Assembly (NCBI RefSeq): GCF_019966495.1
Contig: NZ_JAIMIA010000009.1
Span: 1 to 64,000 of the forward strand
Reading direction: 5' to 3'
From: Tateyamaria pelophila
Lineage (GTDB): Bacteria; Pseudomonadota; Alphaproteobacteria; Rhodobacterales; Rhodobacteraceae
DNA length: 64,000 bases
Shown: in pieces, positions 45,643 to 55,903 of the stretch
Numbering within the stretch: the first letter of the stretch is position 1
How the letters are laid out: every line of letters begins with the position of its first letter
Made by a program: the position numbers and the translations under genes
Notes under the pieces: model-generated
What the model saw: only the letters and a program-made list of their open reading frames with translations
Databases searched by the model: none
What the model was told of the DNA's origin: nothing

Positions 45643-46116
45643 TCACCACCCGATGCGTGGGTCAAAATCACGCAGGATGCGCGCCAATTCTGGTTCGCCA
45701 ACCATGTTGGCCGCCTGTTTTCGGCTGAACCACTTGCGTTTACGCTGGCCTTGTTCCGGAAAGTCTCTCGCCAGCGATTTCACCTTCACCGCATATATCA
45801 TCGCCACGCAGGGCAACATTTCGTCCTCATCCAGCATCTTGGTATAAGAAAACAACCCTAGGGGCCGCCCCTCGGCGTGTCCGACGACGCCCGCTTCTTC
45901 CCACGCCTCCTGAGCCGCACTTTTTTGCGGGGTCAGCCCGTCGATCGGCCATCCTTTGGGCACAATCCAGCGTCCGGTGCGCCGCGTGGTCACCAGGAGA
46001 ATTTGAACTTTGTTTCCTTTGAGCCTGTAACACAACGCTGCAAACTGCGTGCGGATGGACGTTTTAGGCGATTTGCCAAAATTCAAAGGCAACTGTTTAA
46101 TAATGGGGGCGGTCAC
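45643..46116 (-). CDS. NUDIX hydrolase
   Basis: A 157-residue hydrolase for a nucleoside diphosphate linked to another group. The NUDIX box is GWPIDGLTPQKSAAQEAWEE followed by AGVVG: a GX5EX7REUXEEXGU pattern in which the first E is replaced by a Thr-Pro segment and the R by Gln, while the EAWEEAG core is kept. DipP-type (diadenosine/diphosphoinositol polyphosphate) relatives start RRTGRWIVPKGWP in a similar way. The GTG start at 46116 is chosen because AGGAGG stands 9 bases upstream; an ATG further upstream (46236) would add a tail without an RBS. Confidence 0.88.
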   Translation of the reverse strand: MTAPIIKQLPLNFGKSPKTSIRTQFAALCYRLKGNKVQILLVTTRRTGRWIVPKGWPIDGLTPQKSAAQEAWEEAGVVGHAEGRPLGLFSYTKMLDEDEMLPCVAMIYAVKVKSLARDFPEQGQRKRKWFSRKQAANMVGEPELARILRDFDPRIGW

Positions 46117-46292
46117 TGCAAAGACCCTCCTCTTTTTTCGATTTGTATCGTATTTCTCAGGCGAATTCCAGAATCTTCGTTTATTCCCAGTGTACAAAGC
46201 GCCCTGAGCGGCACCTTGGTGCAGTTGAGAGCGCAATTTGCCGCCTTTCTTCTCTTGAGCCGGGACACCGCATCCCCAATAGTACGCCTGTG

Positions 46293-47027
46293 ATGAAAAC
46301 CTCCGTGTGGATCAAAGGCTTGGCGGTCGCCCTGTCTTGCGCCCTTCTGGCGCAGGCGGGGTATGCAGAACCTGTTCGGATATTCGCGGCGGCCAGCCTG
46401 CAAGGGCCACTCGATGAGATTGCACGGGACTGGGACACGGAAGTCGTCATCAGCTATGGCGGCAGCGGCACGCTGGCACGCCAGGTCAGCCTTGGCGCAC
46501 CGACAGATATCGTGATTCTCGCCAACACAGCGTGGATGGACTGGCTTTTGGAAAACGGCCACGTCACCGGTCCCGCAACAGACATCATTTCAAACCGGTT
46601 GGTTCTTATTGGGCCTTTGGGCGACACGCCCCTGCCCAATCCGACAGCATCAGAATTGCTGGACCGACTTCAGGGCGGACGTTTGGCCATGGGACAGCAC
46701 CTGTCCGTTCCCGCAGGGATCTATGCTCAGGCGTGGCTGCAAGATATCGGTGCTTGGGATACGTTGCGCTCTCACCTTGCCGAGACGGACAACGTCCGCG
46801 CTGCATTGCTGCTTGTGGCGCGCGGCGAGTTGCCGCTGGGTGTAGTCTATGCCTCTGACGCAGCCGCAAGCCCGGCCGTCTCCGCGCTCTGGTCCGTTCC
46901 ACCATCACACCACCCCCCCATCCGATACAGCGCCGCCGCATTGACCCCGACAGGGGCCGATTTTCTGACCTATCTGGGCACCCGGACAGATACATTCGTC
47001 GCCGCCGGCTTCACGGCCCTGCCATGA
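46293..47027 (+). CDS. modA: molybdate ABC transporter substrate-binding protein
   Basis: Periplasmic molybdate-binding protein, 244 residues. A signal peptide ends near residue 25 (LAVALSCALLAQAGYA). The mature protein begins VRIFAAASLQGPLDEIARDW and has the oxyanion contacts of the family in VISYGGSGTLARQVSLGAPT and DIVILANTAWMDWL. Other typical segments are GDTPLPNPTASELL and GELPLGVVYASDA. The start at 46293 follows the signal peptide logic; the upstream open frame is not coding. The stop overlaps modB (ATGA). No modE-type regulator is adjacent. Confidence 0.93.
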   Translation: MKTSVWIKGLAVALSCALLAQAGYAEPVRIFAAASLQGPLDEIARDWDTEVVISYGGSGTLARQVSLGAPTDIVILANTAWMDWLLENGHVTGPATDIISNRLVLIGPLGDTPLPNPTASELLDRLQGGRLAMGQHLSVPAGIYAQAWLQDIGAWDTLRSHLAETDNVRAALLLVARGELPLGVVYASDAAASPAVSALWSVPPSHHPPIRYSAAALTPTGADFLTYLGTRTDTFVAAGFTALP

Positions 47028-47716
47028 TGTTGGACGCCGCAGGTTGGGAGGCGCTGCGCCTGTCGCTGCTTGTCGGGGTGACGGCCACAGCATTTGCCTT
47101 ACCGCTGGCCATTTGGGTGGCATGGCTGCTGGCGCGCGGTGAATTCTGGGGCAAGGCGGCGTTGAACGCCCTTGTGCACCTGCCGCTGGTGTTGCCCCCG
47201 GTCGTCACAGGCTATTTGCTCTTGATCGCCTTCGGGCGCACTGGCCCCATCGGCATATTCCTCGAAGAAACCATCGGCCTTGTACTGGCTTTCCGGTGGA
47301 CAGGGGCGGTTCTGGCATCCATCGTCATGGGGTTCCCTCTTATGGTGCGTGCCATTCGGCTGGCGATCGAGGCGGTCGATCCCAAGCTGGAACAGGCCGC
47401 GCGCACGCTGGGCGCACCGGGGCATGCGGTGTTTCGCACCGTTACCCTGCCCCTGATTCTGCCGGGTATCCTCGCGGGCGGCGTCATGGGTTTTGCCAAA
47501 GCCATCGGTGAGTTCGGCGCGACCATTACATTCGTCGCCAACATTCCCGGAGAGACGCAAACGCTGCCCTCGGCCATCTACGCGCTGCTGCAAGTCCCGG
47601 GCGGCGAAGATACTGCGATAAGCCTCGTGATCTGGGCCTGCATCCTGGCGCTCTCGGCGGTCGTGTTGTCGGAATGGCTGGCACGCCGCGTGGCCGCGAG
47701 GATCGCGGGCGCATGA
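47024..47716 (+). CDS. modB: molybdate ABC transporter permease
   Basis: Inner-membrane permease of the molybdate importer, 230 residues, about five helices. Family signs are LVHLPLVLPPVVTGYLLLIA, the EAA loop EQAARTLGAPGHAVFRTVTL and GEFGATITFVANIPGETQTL. It overlaps modA and modC by 4 bases each (ATGA), so the three subunits are translated in a coupled way. Confidence 0.96.
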   Translation: MMLDAAGWEALRLSLLVGVTATAFALPLAIWVAWLLARGEFWGKAALNALVHLPLVLPPVVTGYLLLIAFGRTGPIGIFLEETIGLVLAFRWTGAVLASIVMGFPLMVRAIRLAIEAVDPKLEQAARTLGAPGHAVFRTVTLPLILPGILAGGVMGFAKAIGEFGATITFVANIPGETQTLPSAIYALLQVPGGEDTAISLVIWACILALSAVVLSEWLARRVAARIAGA

Positions 47717-48813
47717 CACTCAGCGTCGCACTCCAGCACAACCAGGGGGCCTTTTGCCTCGATGTGGCCTTTGACGCCGGTCCCGGTGTCACCGCCTTGT
47801 TTGGCAGGTCCGGCGCTGGCAAGACGACGATTGTGAACGCCGTTGCAGGCCTGCTCAGGCCAGATACGGCACACATCACGCTGGACGGTGTAACCTTCAA
47901 CGATACCGCCACGTTCCTGCCAGCGCACAAACGGCGCGTGGGCTATGTCTTTCAGGATGCGCGTCTGTTTCCCCACCTCACTGTCGCGCAAAATCTCGAC
48001 TATGCGCTGCGCTTCGGCGCCCGGCCCAGGGGACGCGACCGGATCATCGAAATGCTGGGCATCGGTGATCTGCTGGCACGCCGCCCCGCGACGCTGTCGG
48101 GCGGGGAAAAACAGCGGGTAGCGCTCGGTCGGGCCTTGCTGGCCGATCCGCGGTTGCTGTTGATGGACGAACCGCTCGCCGCTCTGGATGGGCCTCGCAA
48201 GGCCGAGATCCTGCCCTATCTGGATCGGCTCAAGACCGAAAGCGCGGTGCCGATCCTCTATGTCAGTCACGCCGTCGAAGAGGTCGCCCGTCTGGCGGAT
48301 CACATGGTTCTACTGACCGATGGAAAGGTTGTGCGGCACGGGCCGCTGATGGACGTGATGGCCGACCCGGCGGCAGTGCCGCTGCTGGGCGTACGCGAGG
48401 CCGGCGCCGTTTTGCGCGCGACGGTCGAGGCGCATGGCGACGACGGCCTGAGCACGTTGCGCGTCGCGGCAGGCCCCTTGCAGTTGATGGGGGTCGAGGC
48501 CCCCGTCGGCGCAGAAATACGCCTGCGTGTTCTGGCCCAGGATGTGCTGTTATCGCTTGAGCATCCCACGGGGCTCAGTGCGCAAAACATCCTGCCCGTC
48601 ACAATCCTGGCCATCAAATCGGGCGATGGTCCGGGCGCTGCGATCGCGCTGGATGCGGCAGGTGATACGCTGCTGGCGCGGGTGACCTCGCGGGCCGTGG
48701 CGTCGATGGACCTTGCCCCCGGCAAGTCCGTGTTTGCCGTCATCAAGGCCACGTCCATCGCGCAGACCGCCATTTCCGGCGGCGTTATTTCAGGTGCAAA
48801 ACCCGCGCCCTGA
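47713..48813 (+). CDS. modC: molybdate ABC transporter ATP-binding protein
   Basis: ATPase of the molybdate importer, 366 residues. Walker A is GRSGAGKTT, the signature LSGGEKQRVALGRALL, Walker B LLLMDEPLAALDG, and the switch histidine is in YVSHAVEEVARLAD. The C-terminal part, from about residue 290, is a TOBE (Mop-like) domain (LSAQNILPVTILAIKSGDGP) that can bind molybdate and regulate transport. The start at 47713 overlaps the modB stop. The last 29 bases overlap the end of the convergent EcsC gene. Confidence 0.95.
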   Translation: MTLSVALQHNQGAFCLDVAFDAGPGVTALFGRSGAGKTTIVNAVAGLLRPDTAHITLDGVTFNDTATFLPAHKRRVGYVFQDARLFPHLTVAQNLDYALRFGARPRGRDRIIEMLGIGDLLARRPATLSGGEKQRVALGRALLADPRLLLMDEPLAALDGPRKAEILPYLDRLKTESAVPILYVSHAVEEVARLADHMVLLTDGKVVRHGPLMDVMADPAAVPLLGVREAGAVLRATVEAHGDDGLSTLRVAAGPLQLMGVEAPVGAEIRLRVLAQDVLLSLEHPTGLSAQNILPVTILAIKSGDGPGAAIALDAAGDTLLARVTSRAVASMDLAPGKSVFAVIKATSIAQTAISGGVISGAKPAP

Positions 48814-49540
48814 GTTGCTCGACCACCTGTTCTTGCGGCAAGTCCGCGGCGATGGCCAACCGGCGCACCCCGAAATGCACGTGGGCCATATCGGTATAAT
48901 AGCTCGTATAGGCGTAGTTCGTCGCTGCCCCTGCCACCGCGCCCAAGACCGGCACCGTCTGGGCGGCGAGTTTCTGCCCCATCACAACGGCAAGGCGCGG
49001 GGCGACACGGGCGATGACAGCCTGCATCGCCGTGCCGGTAAAGGCCAGCCGTGCGGACAAAAAAGCGATGTCGCTGCCGTCGTCATGCTCAAGCGGACCC
49101 GCAGAGGAAAAGACCTGTACGCAATCAAAGCGCACCGACTCCGTACTTGGGTCAAAGCCGTGCTCGACAGCGACCCCTTCGATCACGCGCAACAAAAGCG
49201 TCGTGGTCACGGGCAATTCGGCAAGCGCCGTGGGCAAGCCCCCAAAGCCGCCCGCCGCCCCCATCGCGGTGCCCACGGCCGTGTTCAGCCATTCGGATTG
49301 ATCCGGAACCCACTTGCGCGACTTGCTGGCGGCGATCATGGCCTGTTCAAGGGCCGCGCGGGTTGCCGTGTTCAATTGTTGGGAGACAGGCTCGGGCAAC
49401 CGATCCAGAAGGCTTTCTGCCCGAGTGCCCAACAGGTTCAGAACCTGAATGCCCACTCCTCCTGCAGCCTTGTAGCGCTTGGCCAAGCGCTGAAGCTCTT
49501 CGTCGGGATCAATCGGGTCGGCAAGGACAATTTCGTTCAT
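48785..49540 (-). CDS. EcsC family protein
   Basis: A 251-residue protein of the EcsC family. EcsC was named for a gene beside an ABC transporter in Bacillus subtilis, and its molecular role is unknown. The sequence has a helical N-terminus (PDEELQRLAKRYKAAGG), glycine-rich hydrophobic stretches (GTAMGAAGGFGGLPTALAEL, TVPVLGAVAGAATNY) and the typical end ARLAFTGTAMQAVIARVAP to VHFGVRRLAIAADL. It probably associates with the membrane. It is convergent with modC and overlaps its 3' end by 29 bases. Confidence 0.88.
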   Translation of the reverse strand: MNEIVLADPIDPDEELQRLAKRYKAAGGVGIQVLNLLGTRAESLLDRLPEPVSQQLNTATRAALEQAMIAASKSRKWVPDQSEWLNTAVGTAMGAAGGFGGLPTALAELPVTTTLLLRVIEGVAVEHGFDPSTESVRFDCVQVFSSAGPLEHDDGSDIAFLSARLAFTGTAMQAVIARVAPRLAVVMGQKLAAQTVPVLGAVAGAATNYAYTSYYTDMAHVHFGVRRLAIAADLPQEQVVEQLRARVLHLK

Positions 49541-49572
49541 GGATCATTAAGTGGGGCATCCTGCCCCGGTTT

Positions 49573-50058
49573 TCAATCCAACCGCGTGACATCTCCGGTG
49601 ATGCCATCCCAGGCACCCGGCTGCACCGCACGGCCCAGAACCCTGTCGGGATTGGTTGGCGGCGGCATCACGACGCCGTCCAGACGGGTGAAGCCAAAGC
49701 GGTTGTAGTAGGGCGCGTCGCCCACCAGCATGACCCGCGCCCACCCCAATGGTTCCGCAGCTTCAAGCGAGGTCTCGATCAACTGCCTGCCAAGCCCTTC
49801 GCCCTGCCGCGTCGGGTGCACCGCGACAGGCCCCAACAGCAAGGCAGCATGACCGCCCACGCGGATTGGCCAATAGCGAATCGCACCTGCCAGAATACCG
49901 TCGATGTCGCGCGCCACATGGCTCAGCCCCGCTTGCGGCGGCACGCCGTCTCGCAGGCGGTACGACGACAACGCCTCGCGCCCGGGCGCAAAGCAAAGGT
50001 CATAGAGTGCCTCCACCTCCCACCAGTCCTCGGGCGTCTCGATTGTCAGGTGGTACAT
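49573..50058 (-). CDS. GNAT family N-acetyltransferase
   Basis: A 161-residue acetyltransferase of the GNAT fold. The acetyl-CoA binding segment is LLGPVAVHPTRQGEGLGRQL, with the Q/RxxGxG/A pattern, followed by ARVMLVGDAPYYNRFGFTRL, as in the group once called predicted N-acetyltransferases YhbS. Substrate unknown. The start at 50058 (MYHLTIETPEDWWEVEALYD) is preferred over an ATG 21 codons upstream because it fits the family; the RBS is weak. It is divergent from the flavin reductase gene. Confidence 0.9.
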   Translation of the reverse strand: MYHLTIETPEDWWEVEALYDLCFAPGREALSSYRLRDGVPPQAGLSHVARDIDGILAGAIRYWPIRVGGHAALLLGPVAVHPTRQGEGLGRQLIETSLEAAEPLGWARVMLVGDAPYYNRFGFTRLDGVVMPPPTNPDRVLGRAVQPGAWDGITGDVTRLD

Positions 50059-50141
50059 CTTTTGCAGGCTTTTTTCGTCTGATCTGGTGCACGGCCTATC
50101 ATGGGGGTAATCGTGAGGCAAACCACCACATTGGAGCTTTC

Positions 50142-50747
50142 ATGTTTTACCGACCCAGCGACGGACACGGCCTGCCACACAACCCCTTCAACGCCATCGT
50201 GACGCCCCGGCCCATTGGCTGGATTTCAACCCACGGCAGCGACGGCTCTGACAATCTCGCCCCCTACTCGTTTTTCAACGGCGTGGCCTATGTGCCGCCA
50301 CAAGTCATGTTTGCATCGACCGGAAGCAAGGATGACCGGGACGGCACCAAGGACAGCGTCGCCAATATCCGCGAAACAGGCGTGTTCTGCGTCAACGTGG
50401 TGGAACACGCGATGAAAGATGTGATGAACCAGACCTCTGGCCCGTGGGACGCGGAGACGGATGAATTTGATCTGGCAAAGATCGAAAAGGCCGCCTGCAG
50501 CGAGATCGATTGCGCACGCGTGGCCGCGACCCCTGCCGCGCTGGAATGCCGGATGACGCAAATCGTCCAGATCGAAGGGGCCGCAAATTTCGTGGTCTTC
50601 GGCGAAGTTGTCGGCGTACACTTGCGCGATGATTGCATCGTCGACGGTATTTTTGACGTGCTGCGTTACAATCCCCTGACCCGTCTCGGATATCGCGATT
50701 ATTCTGTCATTCGCGATAAATTCAGCCTCAATCGCCCGGGAGAATAG
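50142..50747 (+). CDS. flavin reductase family protein
   Basis: A 201-residue FMN-binding protein of the flavin reductase-like (DIM6/NTAB) family. Motifs are NAIVTPRPIGWISTHGSDGS, NLAPYSFFNGVAYVPPQVMF and GVFCVNVVEHAMKDVMNQTS. It may reduce flavin with NAD(P)H or simply bind FMN; the partner is unknown. The start at 50142 has a GGAG RBS. One base separates it from the acetyltransferase gene that follows, so they form an operon. Confidence 0.92.
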   Translation: MFYRPSDGHGLPHNPFNAIVTPRPIGWISTHGSDGSDNLAPYSFFNGVAYVPPQVMFASTGSKDDRDGTKDSVANIRETGVFCVNVVEHAMKDVMNQTSGPWDAETDEFDLAKIEKAACSEIDCARVAATPAALECRMTQIVQIEGAANFVVFGEVVGVHLRDDCIVDGIFDVLRYNPLTRLGYRDYSVIRDKFSLNRPGE

Positions 50748-50748
50748 G

Positions 50749-51384
50749 ATGCCAGGATTTCCCGATCCGGGCCGGACCTATCCAATCGAATTACCGGATG
50801 GCTCGACGCACAAGGGCACGGTGTTTTTGAACCAAGTGATTGAACATCCAAATTTCGAGATTGGCGCCTACACCTACGCGTCTGATTTCGATCCGCCTGA
50901 CGATTGGGCGACACGACTGGCCCCCTATCTGTTCGAGGGTGGACCGGACCGGCTGATCATTGGCAAGTTCTGCCAGATTGCCAGTGGGGTGCGGTTCATT
51001 ACCAGTGGCGCCAACCACGCGACCGATGGGGCGACGACCTTTCCCTTTCCGATCTTTGACCCCGCGCAGATTGGGTCCTATCGGCCAGATAGTCGCGATA
51101 CGGTTATCGGACACGACGTCTGGCTGGGATACGGCGCGACGGTTTGCCCCGGCGCAAGGATTGGGAGCGGTGTCATCGTGGGCGCAGGCGCAGTCGTCCG
51201 CGGGACTGTGCCGGATTACAGTGTGGTTGTTGGCAATCCTGCGCAAGTGGTCCGTATGCGGTTCAATGCCGATGACGTGAAACGGCTGCGGGACATCGCA
51301 TGGTGGGATTGGCCCGCCGACAAAGTGGCACGCGCCGCGCCCGCATTGCTGGCAGGAGACATTTCCGCGTTAGAAAGCTTTTAG
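50749..51384 (+). CDS. CatB-related O-acetyltransferase
   Basis: A 211-residue left-handed beta-helix acetyltransferase of the xenobiotic acetyltransferase (CatB/Vat) type. The hexapeptide repeats are visible in LIIGKFCQIASGVRFITSGA and again in VIGHDVWLGYGATVCPGARI, IGSGVIVGAGAVV. The catalytic histidine is in SGANHATDG. Members of this family acetylate streptogramins or chloramphenicol, but chromosomal relatives often have other substrates, so no resistance role can be claimed. It lies one base after the flavin reductase gene. Confidence 0.9.
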   Translation: MPGFPDPGRTYPIELPDGSTHKGTVFLNQVIEHPNFEIGAYTYASDFDPPDDWATRLAPYLFEGGPDRLIIGKFCQIASGVRFITSGANHATDGATTFPFPIFDPAQIGSYRPDSRDTVIGHDVWLGYGATVCPGARIGSGVIVGAGAVVRGTVPDYSVVVGNPAQVVRMRFNADDVKRLRDIAWWDWPADKVARAAPALLAGDISALESF

Positions 51385-51392
51385 GTCAACCG

Positions 51393-51504
51393 TTTTCCGA
51401 CACGGAAAATACAGGAAACCGATACGGTTTCCTGTACAGTTAGGAAGGTTGGGCGAGGACCATTTTCCGTGTCGGAAAATCGCCAGAAAACGCGTCGTTT
51501 TCTG
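51393..51504. repeat. cluster of four 3-base-loop hairpins
   Basis: Four perfect inverted repeats in 112 bases, each with a 3-base loop: 51393-51409 (TTTTCCG, ACA, CGGAAAA), 51411-51435 (ACAGGAAACCG, loop ATA, then the complement), 51463-51479 (TTTTCCG, TGT, CGGAAAA) and 51484-51504 (CAGAAAACG, loop CGT, then the complement). The first and third have identical arms and complementary loops. They fill the junction of two convergent genes, so at least some may work as a bidirectional terminator. Confidence 0.75.
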
Positions 51505-51510
51505 CGCCTT

Positions 51511-53142
<1,632 letters not shown>

Positions 53143-53479
53143 GGTGACTCCGTCTGCTCGTGGAATGCTGTCTTGCGGCATCTAACGGATCATGTGACGA
53201 AAGGCCATGGGCAGAGCCCAAAGAGCCGCCCAAGACAGCCTGAGCGCGCCAAAAGCAATCGAAACGGTCCCATTTCCGGGGTCGGACCCCGCGCAGCATC
53301 GCCGAATTGACTGATGTCGAACCAGTGAGCCAAGGGCACCTGAAAGATGAAATCATGCAAGCCATTGCCGTGGGCAATACCTAAAATGCGCATGCCCGCG
53401 TTAACGATGTCTTTACCAATTCATTGTGCGGCCGTTGCCGACCGCATAGATTTGCGATGTACGGTATTGAGGTGTTTTT
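53143..53479. other. 337-base divergent region
   Basis: Between the SulP and lipoprotein genes, which run apart. It must hold both promoters, but no clear -35/-10 pair was found. A short hairpin ATTGCC-GTG-GGCAAT and a GGGTC-type dyad are present but weak. No gene is supported. Confidence 0.45.
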
Positions 53480-53797
53480 ATGTCTAGGATCGCATCAGCT
53501 CTGGTTGTTTCGGCCTGTGTTTCGCTCTCCGCATGTTCGCAGCCGGATTCGAAACCAAAGTTTCGATCTTTTGACCTCGACGTCTCCCACCCGTCCCCTT
53601 ACGCCACATTCCTGGCCGTGGCCCCCGGCGCCAATGGCGCGCGACTGCCACGCATGCGGCAATTGAACAGCAAGGATTTCAACACCTATCTCAGAGACCT
53701 GACAGGATGCGCCGTCGACCAAACGCGAGAAACGCACGTCATTGGCCACAAGAAAGCCCCTGCGGGTTACATGGTTCCGATTATCTGCGTGCAGTGA
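53480..53797 (+). CDS. small predicted lipoprotein
   Basis: A 105-residue protein. The N-terminus is a lipoprotein signal peptide (ASALVVSACVSLSACSQ), with Cys19 in the lipobox LSAC. After a short linker comes a small domain with VAPGANGARLPRMRQLNSKD, then TGCAVDQTRETHVIGHKKAP and GYMVPIICVQ, containing two more cysteines that could pair. No family is recognised. An RBS (GAGG) 8 bases upstream supports the start. It stands alone before mtnP. Confidence 0.8.
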   Translation: MSRIASALVVSACVSLSACSQPDSKPKFRSFDLDVSHPSPYATFLAVAPGANGARLPRMRQLNSKDFNTYLRDLTGCAVDQTRETHVIGHKKAPAGYMVPIICVQ

Positions 53798-54057
53798 ATC
53801 GCTTCGGCCTTTGACCTCAAGGGCATCTGGCAAACCTGGCGAAAGATGGCGCTGCTTTTTCGACATCCTTTTGACGTCAATGGCTTGCCTGCTTGTTGAC
53901 CGAACACATCATGAGACAGAAAGAGGGCAAACTTTTGCGCGCTTTTTTCGACCTGCCGTGCGCTGGACACATGTTGGTACGAAAGTGATCGCATTGAGGC
54001 TTTTCCTTTGTTCCGAAAGGCGGCACGCTGTGGGCATCGTGAACCAAGGAGGCCTGC

Positions 54058-54930
54058 ATGACCCATACCAAAATCGCCGTCATTGGCGGCTCCGGCATTT
54101 ATGACATCGAGGGTCTCGAGGGGGCCGACTGGATTTCCATCGACACGCCATGGGGCGCACCGTCAGATCAACTGCTCACAGGTTCGCTGGACGGAGTCGA
54201 CATGGTGTTTTTGCCGCGCCACGGGCGCGGACACGTGCATTCCCCAACCACCGTACCCTACCGCGCCAATATCGATGCGCTCAAACGCCTGGATGTGACC
54301 GACGTCATCTCGGTTTCGGCTTGCGGGTCGTTTCGCGAAGAGATGGCACCGGGCGATTTTGTCATCGTTGATCAATTCATTGATCGCACCTTTGCACGGG
54401 AAAAGTCGTTTTTTGGGACTGGCTGCGTGGCGCACGTGTCCGTGGCACATCCCACCTGCCCCCGGCTGTCTGCCGCCTGCCTGACGGCTGCGACCGACGC
54501 AGGCATCACCGTGCATGACGGCGGCACATATCTGGCCATGGAAGGGCCGCAGTTTTCGACGCTTGCGGAATCAAAAATGTACCGCACCAGCTGGGGAGCC
54601 GACGTGATCGGCATGACCAACATGCCCGAAGCCAAACTCGCCCGCGAGGCCGAGCTTTGCTATGCGTCCGTCGCGATGATCACCGATTACGACAGCTGGC
54701 ACCCGGATCACGGAGAGGTCGACGTGACCCAGATTATCGCCACCTTGATGGGCAATGCCGACAAGGGGCGCGATCTGGTGCGTCGGCTGCCGACCCTTCT
54801 GGGAGCGGATCGCGCACCTTGCCCGCATGGCTGTGACCGGGCGCTTGAATATGCGATCCTGACGGCCCCCGAAGCCCGTGATCCAGCCATGATGGCCAAG
54901 CTCGATGCTGTGGCCGGGCGGGTGATTTAA
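54058..54930 (+). CDS. mtnP: S-methyl-5'-thioadenosine phosphorylase
   Basis: Cleaves methylthioadenosine, a by-product of polyamine and homoserine lactone synthesis, to adenine and methylthioribose-1-phosphate. The 290 residues fit MTAP of the PNP family. Motifs are IAVIGGSGIYDIEGL, FLPRHGRGHVHSPTTVPYRA, the phosphate site SVSACGSFREEMAPGDFVIV, and TYLAMEGPQFSTLAES with GMTNMPEAKLAREAELCYAS. A strong RBS (AAGGAGG) supports the start. The adenine formed can be salvaged by apt, encoded 1.6 kb downstream on the same strand. Confidence 0.97.
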   Translation: MTHTKIAVIGGSGIYDIEGLEGADWISIDTPWGAPSDQLLTGSLDGVDMVFLPRHGRGHVHSPTTVPYRANIDALKRLDVTDVISVSACGSFREEMAPGDFVIVDQFIDRTFAREKSFFGTGCVAHVSVAHPTCPRLSAACLTAATDAGITVHDGGTYLAMEGPQFSTLAESKMYRTSWGADVIGMTNMPEAKLAREAELCYASVAMITDYDSWHPDHGEVDVTQIIATLMGNADKGRDLVRRLPTLLGADRAPCPHGCDRALEYAILTAPEARDPAMMAKLDAVAGRVI

Positions 54931-55002
54931 CAAATCAGTTCGTGCGACGCGAGCAATGTGATACCTTCAGATACATTGAAATATGCTATTGGGAGGAATG
55001 AG

Positions 55003-55842
55003 ATGAAACAGGGTGCACTGCGTATTTTGCAAGAAATCCTTACGGAATCGGGCCGTTACTCTGGTCCGATCACCGGCCAGCTCACGGACGAACTGCCCGC
55101 CGCAGTCGACGGAAAAATCGAAGACTGCAAAGCCGAATTGACGGCATCACCGGAAAATTGGAGCGATAAGCGCAAGCGCGTCGCCGCCTTCCAACTGGCA
55201 TGCAAGGATGCCGAATGTGACCCCGGCCCCATCGACGGGCTGTGGGGGCAATTGACCGATTATGCCTATCTGGAGATTGAGCATCTGCGGCGCACCGGCG
55301 TGCCCCTGCTCAAGTTCCGCGACATCATACCGGGCAACGAAAACCCCAACAATTGGCCGACGGACAGGCCCGGACAGGCCGAGGTGATGGATTTCTTCGG
55401 CTACCGCCCGAAACACAGAACGGAACCGCCCACGGTGATCGTGGACTGCCCCTGGAAATTGACCCTTGATTTCAATCACTCGATCAAGACCAGCCGTATC
55501 GGCTGCCACCCCAAGGTGGCCGACAGCCTGTCGCGCATCTTGCACGCCATCCATGACCATTACGGCACGGACGCGCTGCGTGAGATGGGCATGCACATGT
55601 ATGGCGGCTGCAAGAACGTGCGGACAAAACGCGGCGGCAGCACCTGGTCGACCCATTCCTGGGCCGCCGCAATCGATTGGGACCCCAGCAACAACGACCT
55701 GGAATGGGGCTGGCAAAAGGCGCATATGGCGCGGCCCGAATTCCTGAAGTTCTGGGAGATTTGGGAGGCCGAAGGCTGGGTGTCGCTGGGCCGACAACGC
55801 AACTTTGACTGGATGCATGTCCAGGCAATCAAACTGCCCTGA
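55003..55842 (+). CDS. M15-type peptidase, endolysin-like
   Basis: A 279-residue protein. The N-terminal part (residues 1-95) contains two peptidoglycan-binding-like stretches (LRILQEILTESGRYSGPITG, VAAFQLACKDAECDPGPIDG). The C-terminal part resembles M15 zinc carboxypeptidases/endopeptidases: STHSWAAAIDWDPSNN supplies the His and Asp ligands (about residues 218 and 225) and FDWMHVQ the last His (about 271). It would cut peptide cross-links in the cell wall. No signal peptide is seen, so release would need another route, as for phage lysins. The start at 55003 has a strong RBS (GGGAGG). No other phage gene is near. Confidence 0.8.
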   Translation: MKQGALRILQEILTESGRYSGPITGQLTDELPAAVDGKIEDCKAELTASPENWSDKRKRVAAFQLACKDAECDPGPIDGLWGQLTDYAYLEIEHLRRTGVPLLKFRDIIPGNENPNNWPTDRPGQAEVMDFFGYRPKHRTEPPTVIVDCPWKLTLDFNHSIKTSRIGCHPKVADSLSRILHAIHDHYGTDALREMGMHMYGGCKNVRTKRGGSTWSTHSWAAAIDWDPSNNDLEWGWQKAHMARPEFLKFWEIWEAEGWVSLGRQRNFDWMHVQAIKLP

Positions 55843-55903
55843 TTTTCGCCTCGACGCCAAGGGGATGGTGTGTTTTCCTGACCAAAATTCAGGGAACCAC
55901 ATC

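Noticed and set aside
50749-51384. Antibiotic resistance role for the CatB-related acetyltransferase
   Set aside because: The hexapeptide family includes many chromosomal enzymes with other substrates, and there is no sign of transfer or a resistance context here.
53190-53393. 67-codon minus-strand open frame upstream of the SulP gene
   Set aside because: No RBS and no motif; it lies in the region where promoters are expected.
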